A DNA stretch of 26,773 bases from CAZXNF01 sp050741255. Lineage in GTDB: Bacteria > Pseudomonadota > Gammaproteobacteria > Burkholderiales > SG8-41. Shown here in pieces: positions 1-7,899 of this stretch (positions within the stretch are counted from its first letter, which is position 1; every line of letters begins with the position of its first letter). The stretch spans positions 1 to 26,773 of the forward strand of contig JBOIEQ010000050.1 in assembly GCA_050741255.1 (NCBI GenBank), read 5' to 3'. The notes below the pieces were generated by a model, which ran no database searches, was not told the origin of the DNA, and was given only the letters and a program-made list of their open reading frames with translations. Position numbers and translations under genes: made by a program.

Positions 1-1613
1 CCGCTGCCGATCTGCAGCACGGATTCCATCTCCCGGGCCTGGATCACGGGCACGAGGTTGGGGATCGTGGTGCAGGTGGTGACGAGGGCCGTCGTGGTGC
101 AGACGCGCAGGGAGGGGTTGGGATCCTGCACGGTGTCGACCACGCGCGTGATCGTCGGCCGCACGGTCAGGCTGACGCGCCCGTCCTCGTTGATCTGCGG
201 CGTCACGCTCATGATGACGCCCACCGGCACCGTCTGCGGCGTGGTGTTGAACACCGGCGGCTGCACCACGCCGCCCGCGACGACCGCGCCCTGCTGGGCT
301 TCGACGTTGAAGTAGACAAAGTTGTCGACGACCTTCAGCACCGAGGTCTGGTTGTTCAGGGCCATCAGCTTGGGGCTGGACAACACGCGGGTGTTGCCGA
401 ACTGGGAGAGCAGCTGGATCGAGCCCGAGATGTTGCCGAAGCGGGAGGTCGGGTTGGTGTAGCCGATGGCGATGCTGCCGGCCCCGAAGTTGCCGGCGCC
501 CAGCAGCGATTGCGTGAAGTTCAGTCCGTTGCCGACATCGGTGGCCAGCCGGCTCCAGTCGACACCCGCCTGGTACTCGTTGGAGAGCTGCACCTCGGCG
601 ATGGTCGCCTCGATCAGCACCTGACGCTGCACCGAGGCGCCGATGCCGTCGAGGAACTGCTGGATCAGGTGGTGCTGCTTCTCGGAAGCGAACACGTTGA
701 CGGTGCCCGCCATCGAATTGACGACGATGCTGTCGCGCAGGTCACCCGCCTGGAGCGGCAGCGGCTGGTTGCTGAACACCGTGTTGAACAGCTGGGTGGC
801 GCCGGGACCCGCGCGGGCCACGGCCTCCGCCTGCGCGATGCGCTCTTCACGCTGGGTGCGGGCCGATTCGGCCTGGGCCTGCTTGGCCTCCGCCGTTTGC
901 GACTGGGCGCGGGTCGAGTTGAGGATGGAGCGGATGTTTTCGCGCAGCAGCTCCCAGAAATTGGTGTTGGCCGTCGTCTTGACCAGGACGCTCGAGGAAT
1001 TGTTGCCGCTGCCCGAGGCCCCGCCGGAGGAGCCGCCGGACGATCCACCCGAGCCGCCCGCGGCGCTCTGGCCGGTGATCTGGCCGGAGGCGCCGATCGA
1101 GCTGGTGCTGTCGCGCTGCATGTTGATGTAATTCACGCGGTAGACCTTGAAATACGGGAGGTCCGGCGACACGACGATCGTGTTGCCTTCCATGCGGTAG
1201 CGCATCTCGACCTGCTTCGAAACACGTTCGAGGATTGCCGGCAGCGTCTCGTTGATCACGTTCAGCGTCACCAGACCCTGGATGCCGGGATGCACGTCGA
1301 TGTTCTGCTTGCTGTCCCGCGCGAGGGCGAACAGCAGGTCCTTCACCGGCACGTCGCTCACGACCACGCTGAAGGTGGGCGGTTTGACGCTGGGTTTCGG
1401 CGGCGGCACGAAACTCGAGGTGCGCGCCGGCGCGGGCACGCCTTCGGGCTCGATTTTCGTGTTGGCCGCGGAAATGTGGCCGGCGGACGGGGTGTCGGGA
1501 AGGGGGTGGTAGCAGCCGGACACGAGCAGCAGCGTGGTCGCGGCCAGCGCCGCGATCGCGTGCAGGGACATGGGGGGCGCGACGCGCGTGCGCTCGAGGG
1601 ATACGGACTTCAT
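1..1613 (-). CDS. mshL: MSHA-type pilus secretin MshL, lipoprotein (C-terminus cut by window edge)
   Basis: Outer-membrane secretin expected to form the channel through which an MSHA-type type IV pilus exits. The reading frame stays open to the left edge, giving about 537 residues with the end missing. The ATG at 1613 has a GGAAGG-like ribosome site just upstream. A hydrophobic stretch ends in a lipobox with V31-S32-G33-C34, so it is probably a lipoprotein. A short secretin/TonB N-terminal-like region (about residues 80-160) is followed by a Ser/Gly-rich linker (about 178-205) and the secretin core, which begins near VLIEATIAEVQL and contains the family-typical VVDNFVYFNVEAQ. An ATG at 1571 would also keep the lipobox. 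It follows the mshM-like ATPase by 68 bases in the same direction. Secretin is secure; the MshL subtype is inferred from the motifs and the neighbour. Confidence 0.85.
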   Translation of the reverse strand, partial: MKSVSLERTRVAPPMSLHAIAALAATTLLLVSGCYHPLPDTPSAGHISAANTKIEPEGVPAPARTSSFVPPPKPSVKPPTFSVVVSDVPVKDLLFALARDSKQNIDVHPGIQGLVTLNVINETLPAILERVSKQVEMRYRMEGNTIVVSPDLPYFKVYRVNYINMQRDSTSSIGASGQITGQSAAGGSGGSSGGSSGGASGSGNNSSSVLVKTTANTNFWELLRENIRSILNSTRAQSQTAEAKQAQAESARTQREERIAQAEAVARAGPGATQLFNTVFSNQPLPLQAGDLRDSIVVNSMAGTVNVFASEKQHHLIQQFLDGIGASVQRQVLIEATIAEVQLSNEYQAGVDWSRLATDVGNGLNFTQSLLGAGNFGAGSIAIGYTNPTSRFGNISGSIQLLSQFGNTRVLSSPKLMALNNQTSVLKVVDNFVYFNVEAQQGAVVAGGVVQPPVFNTTPQTVPVGVIMSVTPQINEDGRVSLTVRPTITRVVDTVQDPNPSLRVCTTTALVTTCTTIPNLVPVIQAREMESVLQIGS

Positions 1614-1681
1614 GACGGCCACCTTCCTTTCGTCGTCGCCGGCGCGGCGGGGACCGCAGGCCCCGGCGCCGGGAGGGACGC

Positions 1682-3205
1682 TCAGGAAGGCTGCAGGGCC
1701 GCGATTTCGGCGCGTATGCCGTTCACCGTACGGAGCAGGGGGCGGTACGGCTTGAGCTGCGGCGGCAGCGCGGCCAGCGCTTCCTGCGCGGCCCGCTTAT
1801 CGCTGTAACTCCCGTACACCACCGTCAGCGACGGTTTCTGTTTTGCAACTGTACGGTATATAAAAACTTCATTCATTTCAATATATTTGGAGAGAACGTT
1901 GAGGTGTTGCTTTAGCTGCTCACGGTCCTCGGTTCCCAGGAGCTGGATCGTGTAGGTGCTGCCCGCCGTATCTTTTAGCCAGGTCTCGGTGGCCGCGAAG
2001 CGGGCGTCGAGCCCGTCGCTGCCGCGAGGCTTGGGTTTTAAGTTAGCGCTCGCTTTCAGATCCGGTGCGCTCTTCACCGCAGCAGGACCTTCAGTAACTA
2101 GTTGTTTTTCCTTGCTTTCTACTTCTTTTTTCACTGGGGCTGCAGCCTCCGGCGCTGGTGCCGGCAAGGGGGCGGGCTCGGCGCCTGCCTTGGTCGGAGT
2201 CTCAGCCGAGACTGGCCCGGCGGCAGTTGCCGGGAGGGGTGCCGGCGGGCTTTCCAGGGGCGGGGTTGTGGCCGTCGTAACCCCTTGTGGCGTATTCGCA
2301 ACATGCCAGGCGTACGCGGCGATGCCGACCGCCGCGCCCAGCAGTATGAACAGCGCCGGGGCAAACCAGACCGGCCGCAGTGCGCGCTGGGCATCGGCCG
2401 CGAATTCGCTGTCGCGGATCGCCGCGCGCACGTGCTTCGGCTTGATCGTGTGCGTGTTCTCGGCGAAGGCGGCCAGCAGCGCCTTGTCGGCGATCAGATT
2501 CACGCGGCGGGTCAGGCCGCGCGAGGCTTTCGCGATGGTGCCCACCACGGCCGGGCCGAACAGATCGGGCCCGCGGTAGCCCGCCGCGCGCAGGCGGAAC
2601 TGCAGGTAGTCCTGCACCTCGGCGTCGGCCAGCGGGGAGAGGGTGAAACTGTGGGTGATGCGTTCGCGCAACTGGCGGATTTCGGTCTTGCGCAGGTTGT
2701 CGTCCAACTCCGGCTGGCCGAACAGCACGATCTGCAGCAGCTTGTGGTTCTTGGTTTCCAGGTTGGAGAGCAGCCGCATTTCCTCGAGCGTCGCGATCGG
2801 CATGCTCTGCGATTCCTCGACGAAGATCACCACCTGCTTGCCCTGCGCGTAGCGGTCGAGCAGGTAATCATGGATCAGCTTGATGACTTCGAGCCGGCCC
2901 GCCTCGCGCACCGGTTTCAGTCCGAGTTCGAAGGCGATCGCGCGCAGGATCTCGTCCGGGCCGACACTGGGATTGGCGAGATAGACCGTTTCCTCGCGTG
3001 CGCCCAGGCGCGCCTGCAGCATGCTGCACAGCATGGTCTTGCCGCTGCCGACTTCGCCCGTGACCTTGATGACGCCCTCGCCCTGCGACAGGGCGTAGAC
3101 GAGCGCCTCGAGGATGGGGCCGCGGTTGCCGCCGCCGAAGAAGAAATCGGTGTTGGGGGTGATCTTGAACGGCGGCTCGCGCAGGCCGAAATGGGCGTAA
3201 TACAT
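1682..3205 (-). CDS. mshM: MshM/ExeA-like AAA ATPase with transmembrane segment and SPOR-like tail
   Basis: Cytoplasmic ATPase of the ExeA/MshM group, which helps assemble secretins or pili, here with a large C-terminal extension. The N-terminus (MYYAHFGLREPPF) is family-typical. Walker A is GEVGSGKT at residues 50-57. The Walker B region reads VVIFVEESQ (125-133), with Glu-Glu where Asp-Glu is usual. An ExeA-style LLQIVLFGQPELD block follows at 156-168. One transmembrane helix spans about 282-300, then a Pro/Ala-rich linker, then a terminal domain (about 417-505) that looks like a SPOR peptidoglycan-binding fold. The architecture suggests cytoplasmic ATPase, membrane crossing and periplasmic wall contact. 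Bases from about 1840 to 2110 are clearly richer in A and T than the rest of the gene. It lies between the response regulator (61 bases) and the secretin. Confidence 0.82.
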   Translation of the reverse strand: MYYAHFGLREPPFKITPNTDFFFGGGNRGPILEALVYALSQGEGVIKVTGEVGSGKTMLCSMLQARLGAREETVYLANPSVGPDEILRAIAFELGLKPVREAGRLEVIKLIHDYLLDRYAQGKQVVIFVEESQSMPIATLEEMRLLSNLETKNHKLLQIVLFGQPELDDNLRKTEIRQLRERITHSFTLSPLADAEVQDYLQFRLRAAGYRGPDLFGPAVVGTIAKASRGLTRRVNLIADKALLAAFAENTHTIKPKHVRAAIRDSEFAADAQRALRPVWFAPALFILLGAAVGIAAYAWHVANTPQGVTTATTPPLESPPAPLPATAAGPVSAETPTKAGAEPAPLPAPAPEAAAPVKKEVESKEKQLVTEGPAAVKSAPDLKASANLKPKPRGSDGLDARFAATETWLKDTAGSTYTIQLLGTEDREQLKQHLNVLSKYIEMNEVFIYRTVAKQKPSLTVVYGSYSDKRAAQEALAALPPQLKPYRPLLRTVNGIRAEIAALQPS

Positions 3206-3266
3206 GAGCGGTCAGCCGTGGTGCGGCCGGTGCCGGCCGTTGGGGCGCGCCACCGGCGCGCGCGAT

Positions 3267-4712
3267 TCAGCGGGGCGCAGCGGCGCCTCCCTGGTTCTGG
3301 TAATTCTGCATGCGACTGTAGAGCGTGGTGCGGTGGATGCCCAGCAGTTTCGCCGCCTGCGACAGGTTGCCCTGGGTCAGCGCCATCGCCGCTTCGACGT
3401 AGGCGCGTTCCCACTGCTGCAGCGTGTCGTCGAGATTGAAACCCGCCTGGCCGCGCAGGTGCTGCTTGGCGGCCTCCAGGGCGGTCTCGAAGTCCGCCGC
3501 GAACGGCAGCGCAGCCCCTTCCGGCACGAGGCTTTCCAGGTCGAGTTCCCCCTGCAGTTGCTCGGCCGTCACGGTACGCCCGGCGTACTTGGTGATGAGC
3601 CGGATGACGATGTTGCGCAGTTCGCGGACATTTCCCGGGAAGCCGTACTCGAGCCACAGCACTTCCGCGCGCGGGTCGAGCGTGAACGGCTTGGCTTTGG
3701 CCTGCTTCGCATAGAAATCCCGGAAGTGCTCGAGCAACTGCTGCTTGTCCTCGCCGAGATCGCGCAGCGAGGGCACCGCGATGGTGAACACGGACAGGCG
3801 GTGGTAGAGGTCGGCGCGGAAGCGCCCAGCGCGCACTTCCGCGCGCAGGTCGCGGTTGGTGGCGGCGATCACGCGCGCGTTGGACACGCGGCTTTGCGTC
3901 TCGCCCACGCGCTGGAATTCGCCGTTCTCCAGCACGCGCAGGAGTTTGGCCTGCAGTTCCAGCGGCAGTTCGCCGATTTCGTCGAGGAACAGCGTGCCGT
4001 CGCGCGCGTCCTCGAAGTAGCCCGAGCGGGCCGTGACCGCGCCGGTGAACGAGCCCTTGCTGTAGCCGAACAGCGTGGGCTCGACGAGATTGGGCGAGAT
4101 CGCCGCGCAGTTCAGCGCCAGGAAGGGCTTGGACGCCCGCGGGCTGGCCTTGTGCAGCGCGGCGGCGATCAACTCCTTGCCGGTGCCCGATTCGCCCTCG
4201 GTCAGCACCGGGAAGGGGGAAGGCGCGTACTGGGCGATCTGCTGGCGCAGCTTCTCGATCGGCAGGCTCTTGCCGACAAAGCCGATTTCGGCGGCGGCGC
4301 CGACTTCGGCGTTGCGGATCTCCAGCGCGCGGGCGAGAAACTCCCGGATGCGCTCCGGTTCGCACGGCTTGGCGATGAATTCGATGGCGCCCAGCGTCCG
4401 GGCATGACGGGCATTCGCCTCGTCGTTCTGGCCGGACAGCACCAGGATCTTGATCGCGGGCGAGGCGGCGATCAACTCGCCGATCAGCTTGAAGCCCTCG
4501 TCGGGGCGGTGCGGCGTGGGCGGCAGGCCGAGGTCGATCAGCGCGAGCTGGGGCGTTTCCTCGCGCTGCGTGAGCAGGCTTTTCACCTGGTTGCGCGACG
4601 CCGCGACGAACACTTCATAGTCGCGCCCGAGCACGAAGTTCAGCGTATCGGTGATCAGCGGATCGTCGTCGACGATCAGCAACTGGGGCTTTTTGTCAGC
4701 GCCCTCCGGCAT
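3267..4712 (-). CDS. Sigma-54-dependent response regulator (NtrC/AtoC type)
   Basis: Transcription activator working with sigma-54 RNA polymerase. In the 481-residue protein, a receiver domain (about 10-130) carries the acidic DDD at 15-17, predicted phosphoacceptor D60 and K115. The AAA+ domain has Walker A GESGTGKE (173-180), the sigma-54 contact loop as GSFTGA (220-225, a conservative variant of GAFTGA) and Walker B ending LFLDE (241-245). A Fis-type helix-turn-helix lies at about 437-470. The ATG at 4712 is chosen because GAGGGA lies just upstream and the receiver begins right after it; a longer frame starting at 4766 adds 18 residues with no domain. No histidine kinase is in the window. 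Its place at the head of the pilus genes suggests it controls them, but no convincing sigma-54 promoter was found in the gaps. Confidence 0.88.
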   Translation of the reverse strand: MPEGADKKPQLLIVDDDPLITDTLNFVLGRDYEVFVAASRNQVKSLLTQREETPQLALIDLGLPPTPHRPDEGFKLIGELIAASPAIKILVLSGQNDEANARHARTLGAIEFIAKPCEPERIREFLARALEIRNAEVGAAAEIGFVGKSLPIEKLRQQIAQYAPSPFPVLTEGESGTGKELIAAALHKASPRASKPFLALNCAAISPNLVEPTLFGYSKGSFTGAVTARSGYFEDARDGTLFLDEIGELPLELQAKLLRVLENGEFQRVGETQSRVSNARVIAATNRDLRAEVRAGRFRADLYHRLSVFTIAVPSLRDLGEDKQQLLEHFRDFYAKQAKAKPFTLDPRAEVLWLEYGFPGNVRELRNIVIRLITKYAGRTVTAEQLQGELDLESLVPEGAALPFAADFETALEAAKQHLRGQAGFNLDDTLQQWERAYVEAAMALTQGNLSQAAKLLGIHRTTLYSRMQNYQNQGGAAAPR

Positions 4713-4765
4713 TGCGGTTCCCTCACTCTCCAAGACCGGATTGTGCCAGACGCATCGCGCGGCCA

Positions 4766-5548
4766 CTATGCCGGAATGCTCGCCCCGACCGCTTCGGCTT
4801 CATCCACGCAGGCCAGAAACGCCCGCTCGAGGTCGGCTGCGCCGTAGCGCGTCGCGAGTTCGGCGGGCGTGCCCGCGAAGCGCAGCCGGCCCGCATGCAC
4901 GAGCGCCATGCGGTCGCACATCTCGGCCACGTCGGCCAGTGCGTGTGAGGTGAAGAACACGGTGTGCCCCTCGGCGCGCAGGCGCTGCAACTCGGCCTTG
5001 AGGCGCGCGCGCGCGCGCGGGTCGAGGCCCGAGGTCGGTTCATCGAGCACGTACAGGTCCTTGCGGGCGGCGAGGCAGGCGGCCAGCCCCAGCTTCTGGG
5101 TCATGCCCTTGGAATAAGTGCGCACCGGCCGCGCGAGCGCGGCCGGATCGAGGTCGAGCGCGGCCAGCCGGGCGTGCACCGCCGCCGGCACGTACGGCGT
5201 GCCCTGCAGGGACAGCACGAAGGCGATGAAGTCGCGCCCCGTCAGGTAGTACGGCGGATTGAAGCGTTCCGGCAGGAAGGCGAGCGCGGCGCGCGCGCGC
5301 TCTTCGCGGTGCGGGACGCCGTAGATGTCGATGCTGCCCGCGTCCATGTCGCAGAAATCGAGCAGGCACTTGATGAGGGTCGTTTTGCCCGCGCCGTTGA
5401 CGCCGACCAGCCCGAAGCACTCGCCATGGCGGACCTCCAGCGTCAGGTCGTCCAGGGCGACGGACCGTCCGTAACGCTTGCCGACGCCCGCGAAACGCAG
5501 CGCGGGCGGGGGCATGGGCTGGGTGGGTGAGTTTGCGGAAGCCGGCAC
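4766..5548 (-). CDS. ABC transporter ATP-binding protein without adjacent permease
   Basis: ATPase subunit of an ABC-2-type exporter, resembling the NosF/GldA style. Walker A is GVNGAGKT (49-56), Walker B is YVLDEPTSGLD (166-176), and the switch histidine lies in FFTSHALADV. The signature motif is YSKGM (145-149) instead of LSGGQ, a variant common among drug or organic exporters of this kind. At 260 residues it is a single nucleotide-binding domain. No ABC-2 permease lies next to it: the following gene, 53 bases on, is the response regulator and the gene on the other side is divergent mlaF. The start is uncertain: GTG at 5548 gives the longest form, and ATG at 5515 begins nearer the conserved region; neither has a clear ribosome site. 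Substrate unknown. Confidence 0.85.
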   Translation of the reverse strand: MPASANSPTQPMPPPALRFAGVGKRYGRSVALDDLTLEVRHGECFGLVGVNGAGKTTLIKCLLDFCDMDAGSIDIYGVPHREERARAALAFLPERFNPPYYLTGRDFIAFVLSLQGTPYVPAAVHARLAALDLDPAALARPVRTYSKGMTQKLGLAACLAARKDLYVLDEPTSGLDPRARARLKAELQRLRAEGHTVFFTSHALADVAEMCDRMALVHAGRLRFAGTPAELATRYGAADLERAFLACVDEAEAVGASIPA

Positions 5549-5570
5549 GCGCTTACGCTAGCCGAAGCGC
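5549..5570. promoter_or_regulatory. Imperfect 22-bp palindrome, candidate operator
   Basis: Arms GCGCTT and AAGCGC flank a palindromic GCTAGC core, with two mismatched pairs between arm and core (18 of 22 bases symmetric). It abuts the GTG start of the leftward ABC ATPase in the divergent region shared with mlaF. It could be a dimeric regulator site or a small hairpin in the leader if translation starts at 5515. Function is inferred from symmetry and position only. Confidence 0.3.
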
Positions 5571-5656
5571 CGTGCGTCCACAAGGCGCAACCGCAGGGCT
5601 TGTTTGAAGCCGCGTGCCGCGTGCGAGGCTCGGTGGCGTCCCCGCAGGCAGTCCAT

Positions 5657-5662
5657 TAAAAT
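5657..5662 (+). promoter_or_regulatory. Candidate -10 box for the mla operon
   Basis: TAAAAT matches five of six bases of the sigma-70 -10 consensus and lies 41 bases before the mlaF start in the divergent region. No good -35 is visible at 17 bases (TGGCGT at 5634-5639), so this would be a weak or activated promoter. Confidence 0.3.
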
Positions 5663-5703
5663 GCGCCGCTTCGCTTTTGCGCCTGTTTCGAGACCCTCCC
5701 TTC

Positions 5704-6576
5704 GTGACTGTCCTCCCCAACGAGCCCGCCCGTGCTGCCGCACCCCCCGCGGGGCAGGCGCACCCCGCGCCGCTGGTCGAGGTCGCCGATCTGGCCTTCT
5801 CCTACGGCAAGCGGACCATCCTCGACGGGATCACGCTCACCGTTCCCCGCGGCAAGGTGGTGGCGATCATGGGCGGTTCGGGTTCCGGCAAGACGACGCT
5901 GCTGCGCCTGATCGGCGGCCAGATCAAGGCCACCCGCGGTAGCCTCAAGGTTGCCGGCGAAAGCGTCGCGGGCCTGGGCGACGCGGCGCTCTACCGCCTG
6001 CGCCGGCGCATGGGCATGCTGTTCCAGTTCGGCGCCCTGTTTACCGACCTCTCGGTGTTCGACAACGTGGCCTTTCCGCTGCGCGAACATACGGATCTGC
6101 CGGAATCGATGATCCGCGACCTGGTGCTGATGAAATTGCAGGCGGTGGGCCTGCGCGGCGCCCGCGACCTGATGCCGGGGGAGGTCTCCGGCGGCATGGC
6201 GCGGCGGGTCGCCATCGCGCGCGCCATCGCGCTCGATCCGATGCTGATCATGTACGACGAGCCCTTCACCGGTCTCGACCCGATTTCGCTGGGCGTGATC
6301 GCCAACCTGATCCGCCGCCTGAATGATGCGCTGGGCGCGACCTCCATCGTCGTCACCCACGACGTGCACGCCTCGCTCAACATGGTGGACTACGTCTATT
6401 TCGTGTCGAAAGGGCGCATCGAGGCGCAGGGCACGCCGGACGAGATCCGCGCGAGCGTGGTGCCCTTCGTGCACCAGTTCGTGCACGGCGAGATGGACGG
6501 GCCGGTGCCTTTCCATTATCCGGCGGCGGCGCTGGAGGCCGACCTGGGTGTGGGCGCCCGGGGCGGACGGGCCTGA
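5704..6576 (+). CDS. mlaF: MlaF, ATPase of the Mla phospholipid transporter
   Basis: Cytoplasmic ATPase of MlaFEDB, the inner-membrane complex that handles phospholipids moved between outer and inner membranes. In the 290-residue protein Walker A is GGSGSGKT (57-64), the signature is VSGGM (161-165) and Walker B is LIMYDEP (181-187), followed by FTGLDPIS as in MlaF/Ttg2A proteins. The frame is open from 5614, but the GTG at 5704 begins the part that looks like MlaF and lies after the candidate -10 box; its ribosome site is weak. It is the first gene of a tight run: mlaE begins 3 bases after its stop. Confidence 0.93.
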   Translation: MTVLPNEPARAAAPPAGQAHPAPLVEVADLAFSYGKRTILDGITLTVPRGKVVAIMGGSGSGKTTLLRLIGGQIKATRGSLKVAGESVAGLGDAALYRLRRRMGMLFQFGALFTDLSVFDNVAFPLREHTDLPESMIRDLVLMKLQAVGLRGARDLMPGEVSGGMARRVAIARAIALDPMLIMYDEPFTGLDPISLGVIANLIRRLNDALGATSIVVTHDVHASLNMVDYVYFVSKGRIEAQGTPDEIRASVVPFVHQFVHGEMDGPVPFHYPAAALEADLGVGARGGRA

Positions 6577-6579
6577 CCC

Positions 6580-7380
6580 ATGGCCAACGCACTGGTACAG
6601 GGGGTATCGAACGTCGGCGCCTGGGCCGTCGACAGCGTGCTGCGGCTGGGCGTCGGCGCGCGCTTTTTCGGGGCGACGCTGCGCCATTCGGGCACCGGCT
6701 TCCGGCGCTTCCGGCTGATCGTCAAGCAGGTCAATTTTCTTGGTAATTACTCGCTGGTGATCATCGCCGTGTCGGGCCTGTTCGTCGGCTTCGTGCTCGG
6801 CCTGCAAGGCTACAATACGCTGCAGCGTTACGGCTCCGAGCAGGCGCTCGGCGTGCTGGTCGCGCTGTCGCTGGTTCGCGAACTCGGACCGGTGGTGACG
6901 GCGCTGCTGTTCGCCGGCCGCGCCGGCACCGCGCTGACCGCCGAGATCGGCCTGATGAAGGCGACCGAGCAGCTGTCGGCGATGGAGATGATGGCGGTGA
7001 ACCCGTACGCGCGGGTCATCGCGCCGCGGTTCTGGGCGGGCGTGATCTCCATGCCGCTTCTGGCCGCGATCTTCAGCATCGTCGGCGTCTACGGCGGCTA
7101 CTTCGTCGGTGTCGTGCTGATCGGCATCGACGAGGGCGCGTTCTGGGCGCAGATGCGTTCGAGCGTGGACGTGTTCGACGACGTGCTGAACGGCGTGTTC
7201 AAGAGCTTCGTGTTCGGGATCGCGGTGACGCTGATCGCGCTGTTCGAAGGCTACGACGCGCAGCCGACCGCGGAAGGCGTATCGCGCGCCACCACCCGCA
7301 CGGTGGTGGTGTCGTCGCTGGCGGTGCTGGCGCTGGATTTTGTGTTGACCTCGTTCATGCTGGGTGCCGGAGGCTGGTAA
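6580..7380 (+). CDS. mlaE: MlaE, permease of the Mla phospholipid transporter
   Basis: Inner-membrane permease of the MlaFEDB complex. The 266-residue product has about five hydrophobic segments and family-typical stretches: FVGFVLGLQGYNTLQRYG, VRELGPVVTALLFAGRAGTALTAEIG and the MEMMAVNP loop that contacts the ATPase. The length is normal for MlaE. Its stop codon overlaps the mlaD start by one base (TAATG), which implies translational coupling and matched amounts of the two subunits. Confidence 0.95.
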   Translation: MANALVQGVSNVGAWAVDSVLRLGVGARFFGATLRHSGTGFRRFRLIVKQVNFLGNYSLVIIAVSGLFVGFVLGLQGYNTLQRYGSEQALGVLVALSLVRELGPVVTALLFAGRAGTALTAEIGLMKATEQLSAMEMMAVNPYARVIAPRFWAGVISMPLLAAIFSIVGVYGGYFVGVVLIGIDEGAFWAQMRSSVDVFDDVLNGVFKSFVFGIAVTLIALFEGYDAQPTAEGVSRATTRTVVVSSLAVLALDFVLTSFMLGAGGW

Positions 7381-7850
7381 TGGAAAGAAAAACACTCGAC
7401 CTGGTGGTCGGCCTGTTCGTGCTGCTGGGGCTCGCGGCGATCCTCGCCCTCGCCCTGCAGGTGGGCAACCTCGCCAGCTTCAGCTTCGGCGCCACCAACT
7501 ACAACGTGACCGCCAATTTCGAGAACATCGGCGGACTCAAGGTGCGCGGGCCAGTGAAGAGCGCCGGGGTGGTGGTCGGCCGGGTGACGGGGGTCGCGTT
7601 CGACGACCAGAAGTTCACCGCCCGTGTGACGCTTTCCATCGACAAGCGTTATAACTTCCCGAAGGATACGTCCGCGGCCATCCTGACCTCCGGCTTGCTC
7701 GGCGAGCAGTATGTAGGGCTGGAAGCCGGCGGTGACGACAAAAACCTCGTCGAGGGTGATGCCATCAAGCTGACGCAATCGGCGGTGGTGCTGGAAAAGC
7801 TGATCAGCCAGTTTCTGTACAGCAAGGCGCAGGAAGACCCGAAAAAGTAA
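7380..7850 (+). CDS. mlaD: MlaD, MCE-domain lipid-binding subunit
   Basis: Periplasmic ring subunit of MlaFEDB, anchored in the inner membrane; MCE proteins form hexamers with a lipid-conducting pore. An N-terminal helix (about residues 8-27) is followed by one MCE domain (about 38-115) with VTANFENIGGLKVRGPVKSA and LGEQYVGLEAGG, then a short helical tail containing a Leu-rich VVLEKLISQFLY that may line the pore. At 156 residues it is somewhat shorter than the E. coli protein (about 183). It is coupled to mlaE and followed by mlaC after 49 bases. Confidence 0.94.
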   Translation: MERKTLDLVVGLFVLLGLAAILALALQVGNLASFSFGATNYNVTANFENIGGLKVRGPVKSAGVVVGRVTGVAFDDQKFTARVTLSIDKRYNFPKDTSAAILTSGLLGEQYVGLEAGGDDKNLVEGDAIKLTQSAVVLEKLISQFLYSKAQEDPKK

Positions 7851-7899
7851 AATGGTGTTCAGTCGCAACCGACGTCCTAAACGCAGGAGATGAAGCACG

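Noticed and set aside
510..1808. Long plus-strand open frame of 432 residues opposite the secretin
   Set aside because: Rich in Arg, Gly, Ala and His with no domain; it mirrors the codons of the secretin and the end of the ATPase gene, a usual artefact in GC-rich DNA.
3206..3266. Sigma-54 promoter before the pilus ATPase (a GGCAC-like match on the minus strand)
   Set aside because: The required GC at the proper distance (GG-N10-GC) is missing, so the site does not fit.
3204..4847. Long plus-strand open frame of 547 residues opposite the response regulator
   Set aside because: The minus-strand protein has complete receiver, AAA+ and Fis domains; the plus-strand translation has no recognisable motif.
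5656..7395. Minus-strand open frame of 579 residues across mlaF and mlaE
   Set aside because: It opposes two certain genes and is a low-complexity Arg/His/Gln-rich translation without domain signs.
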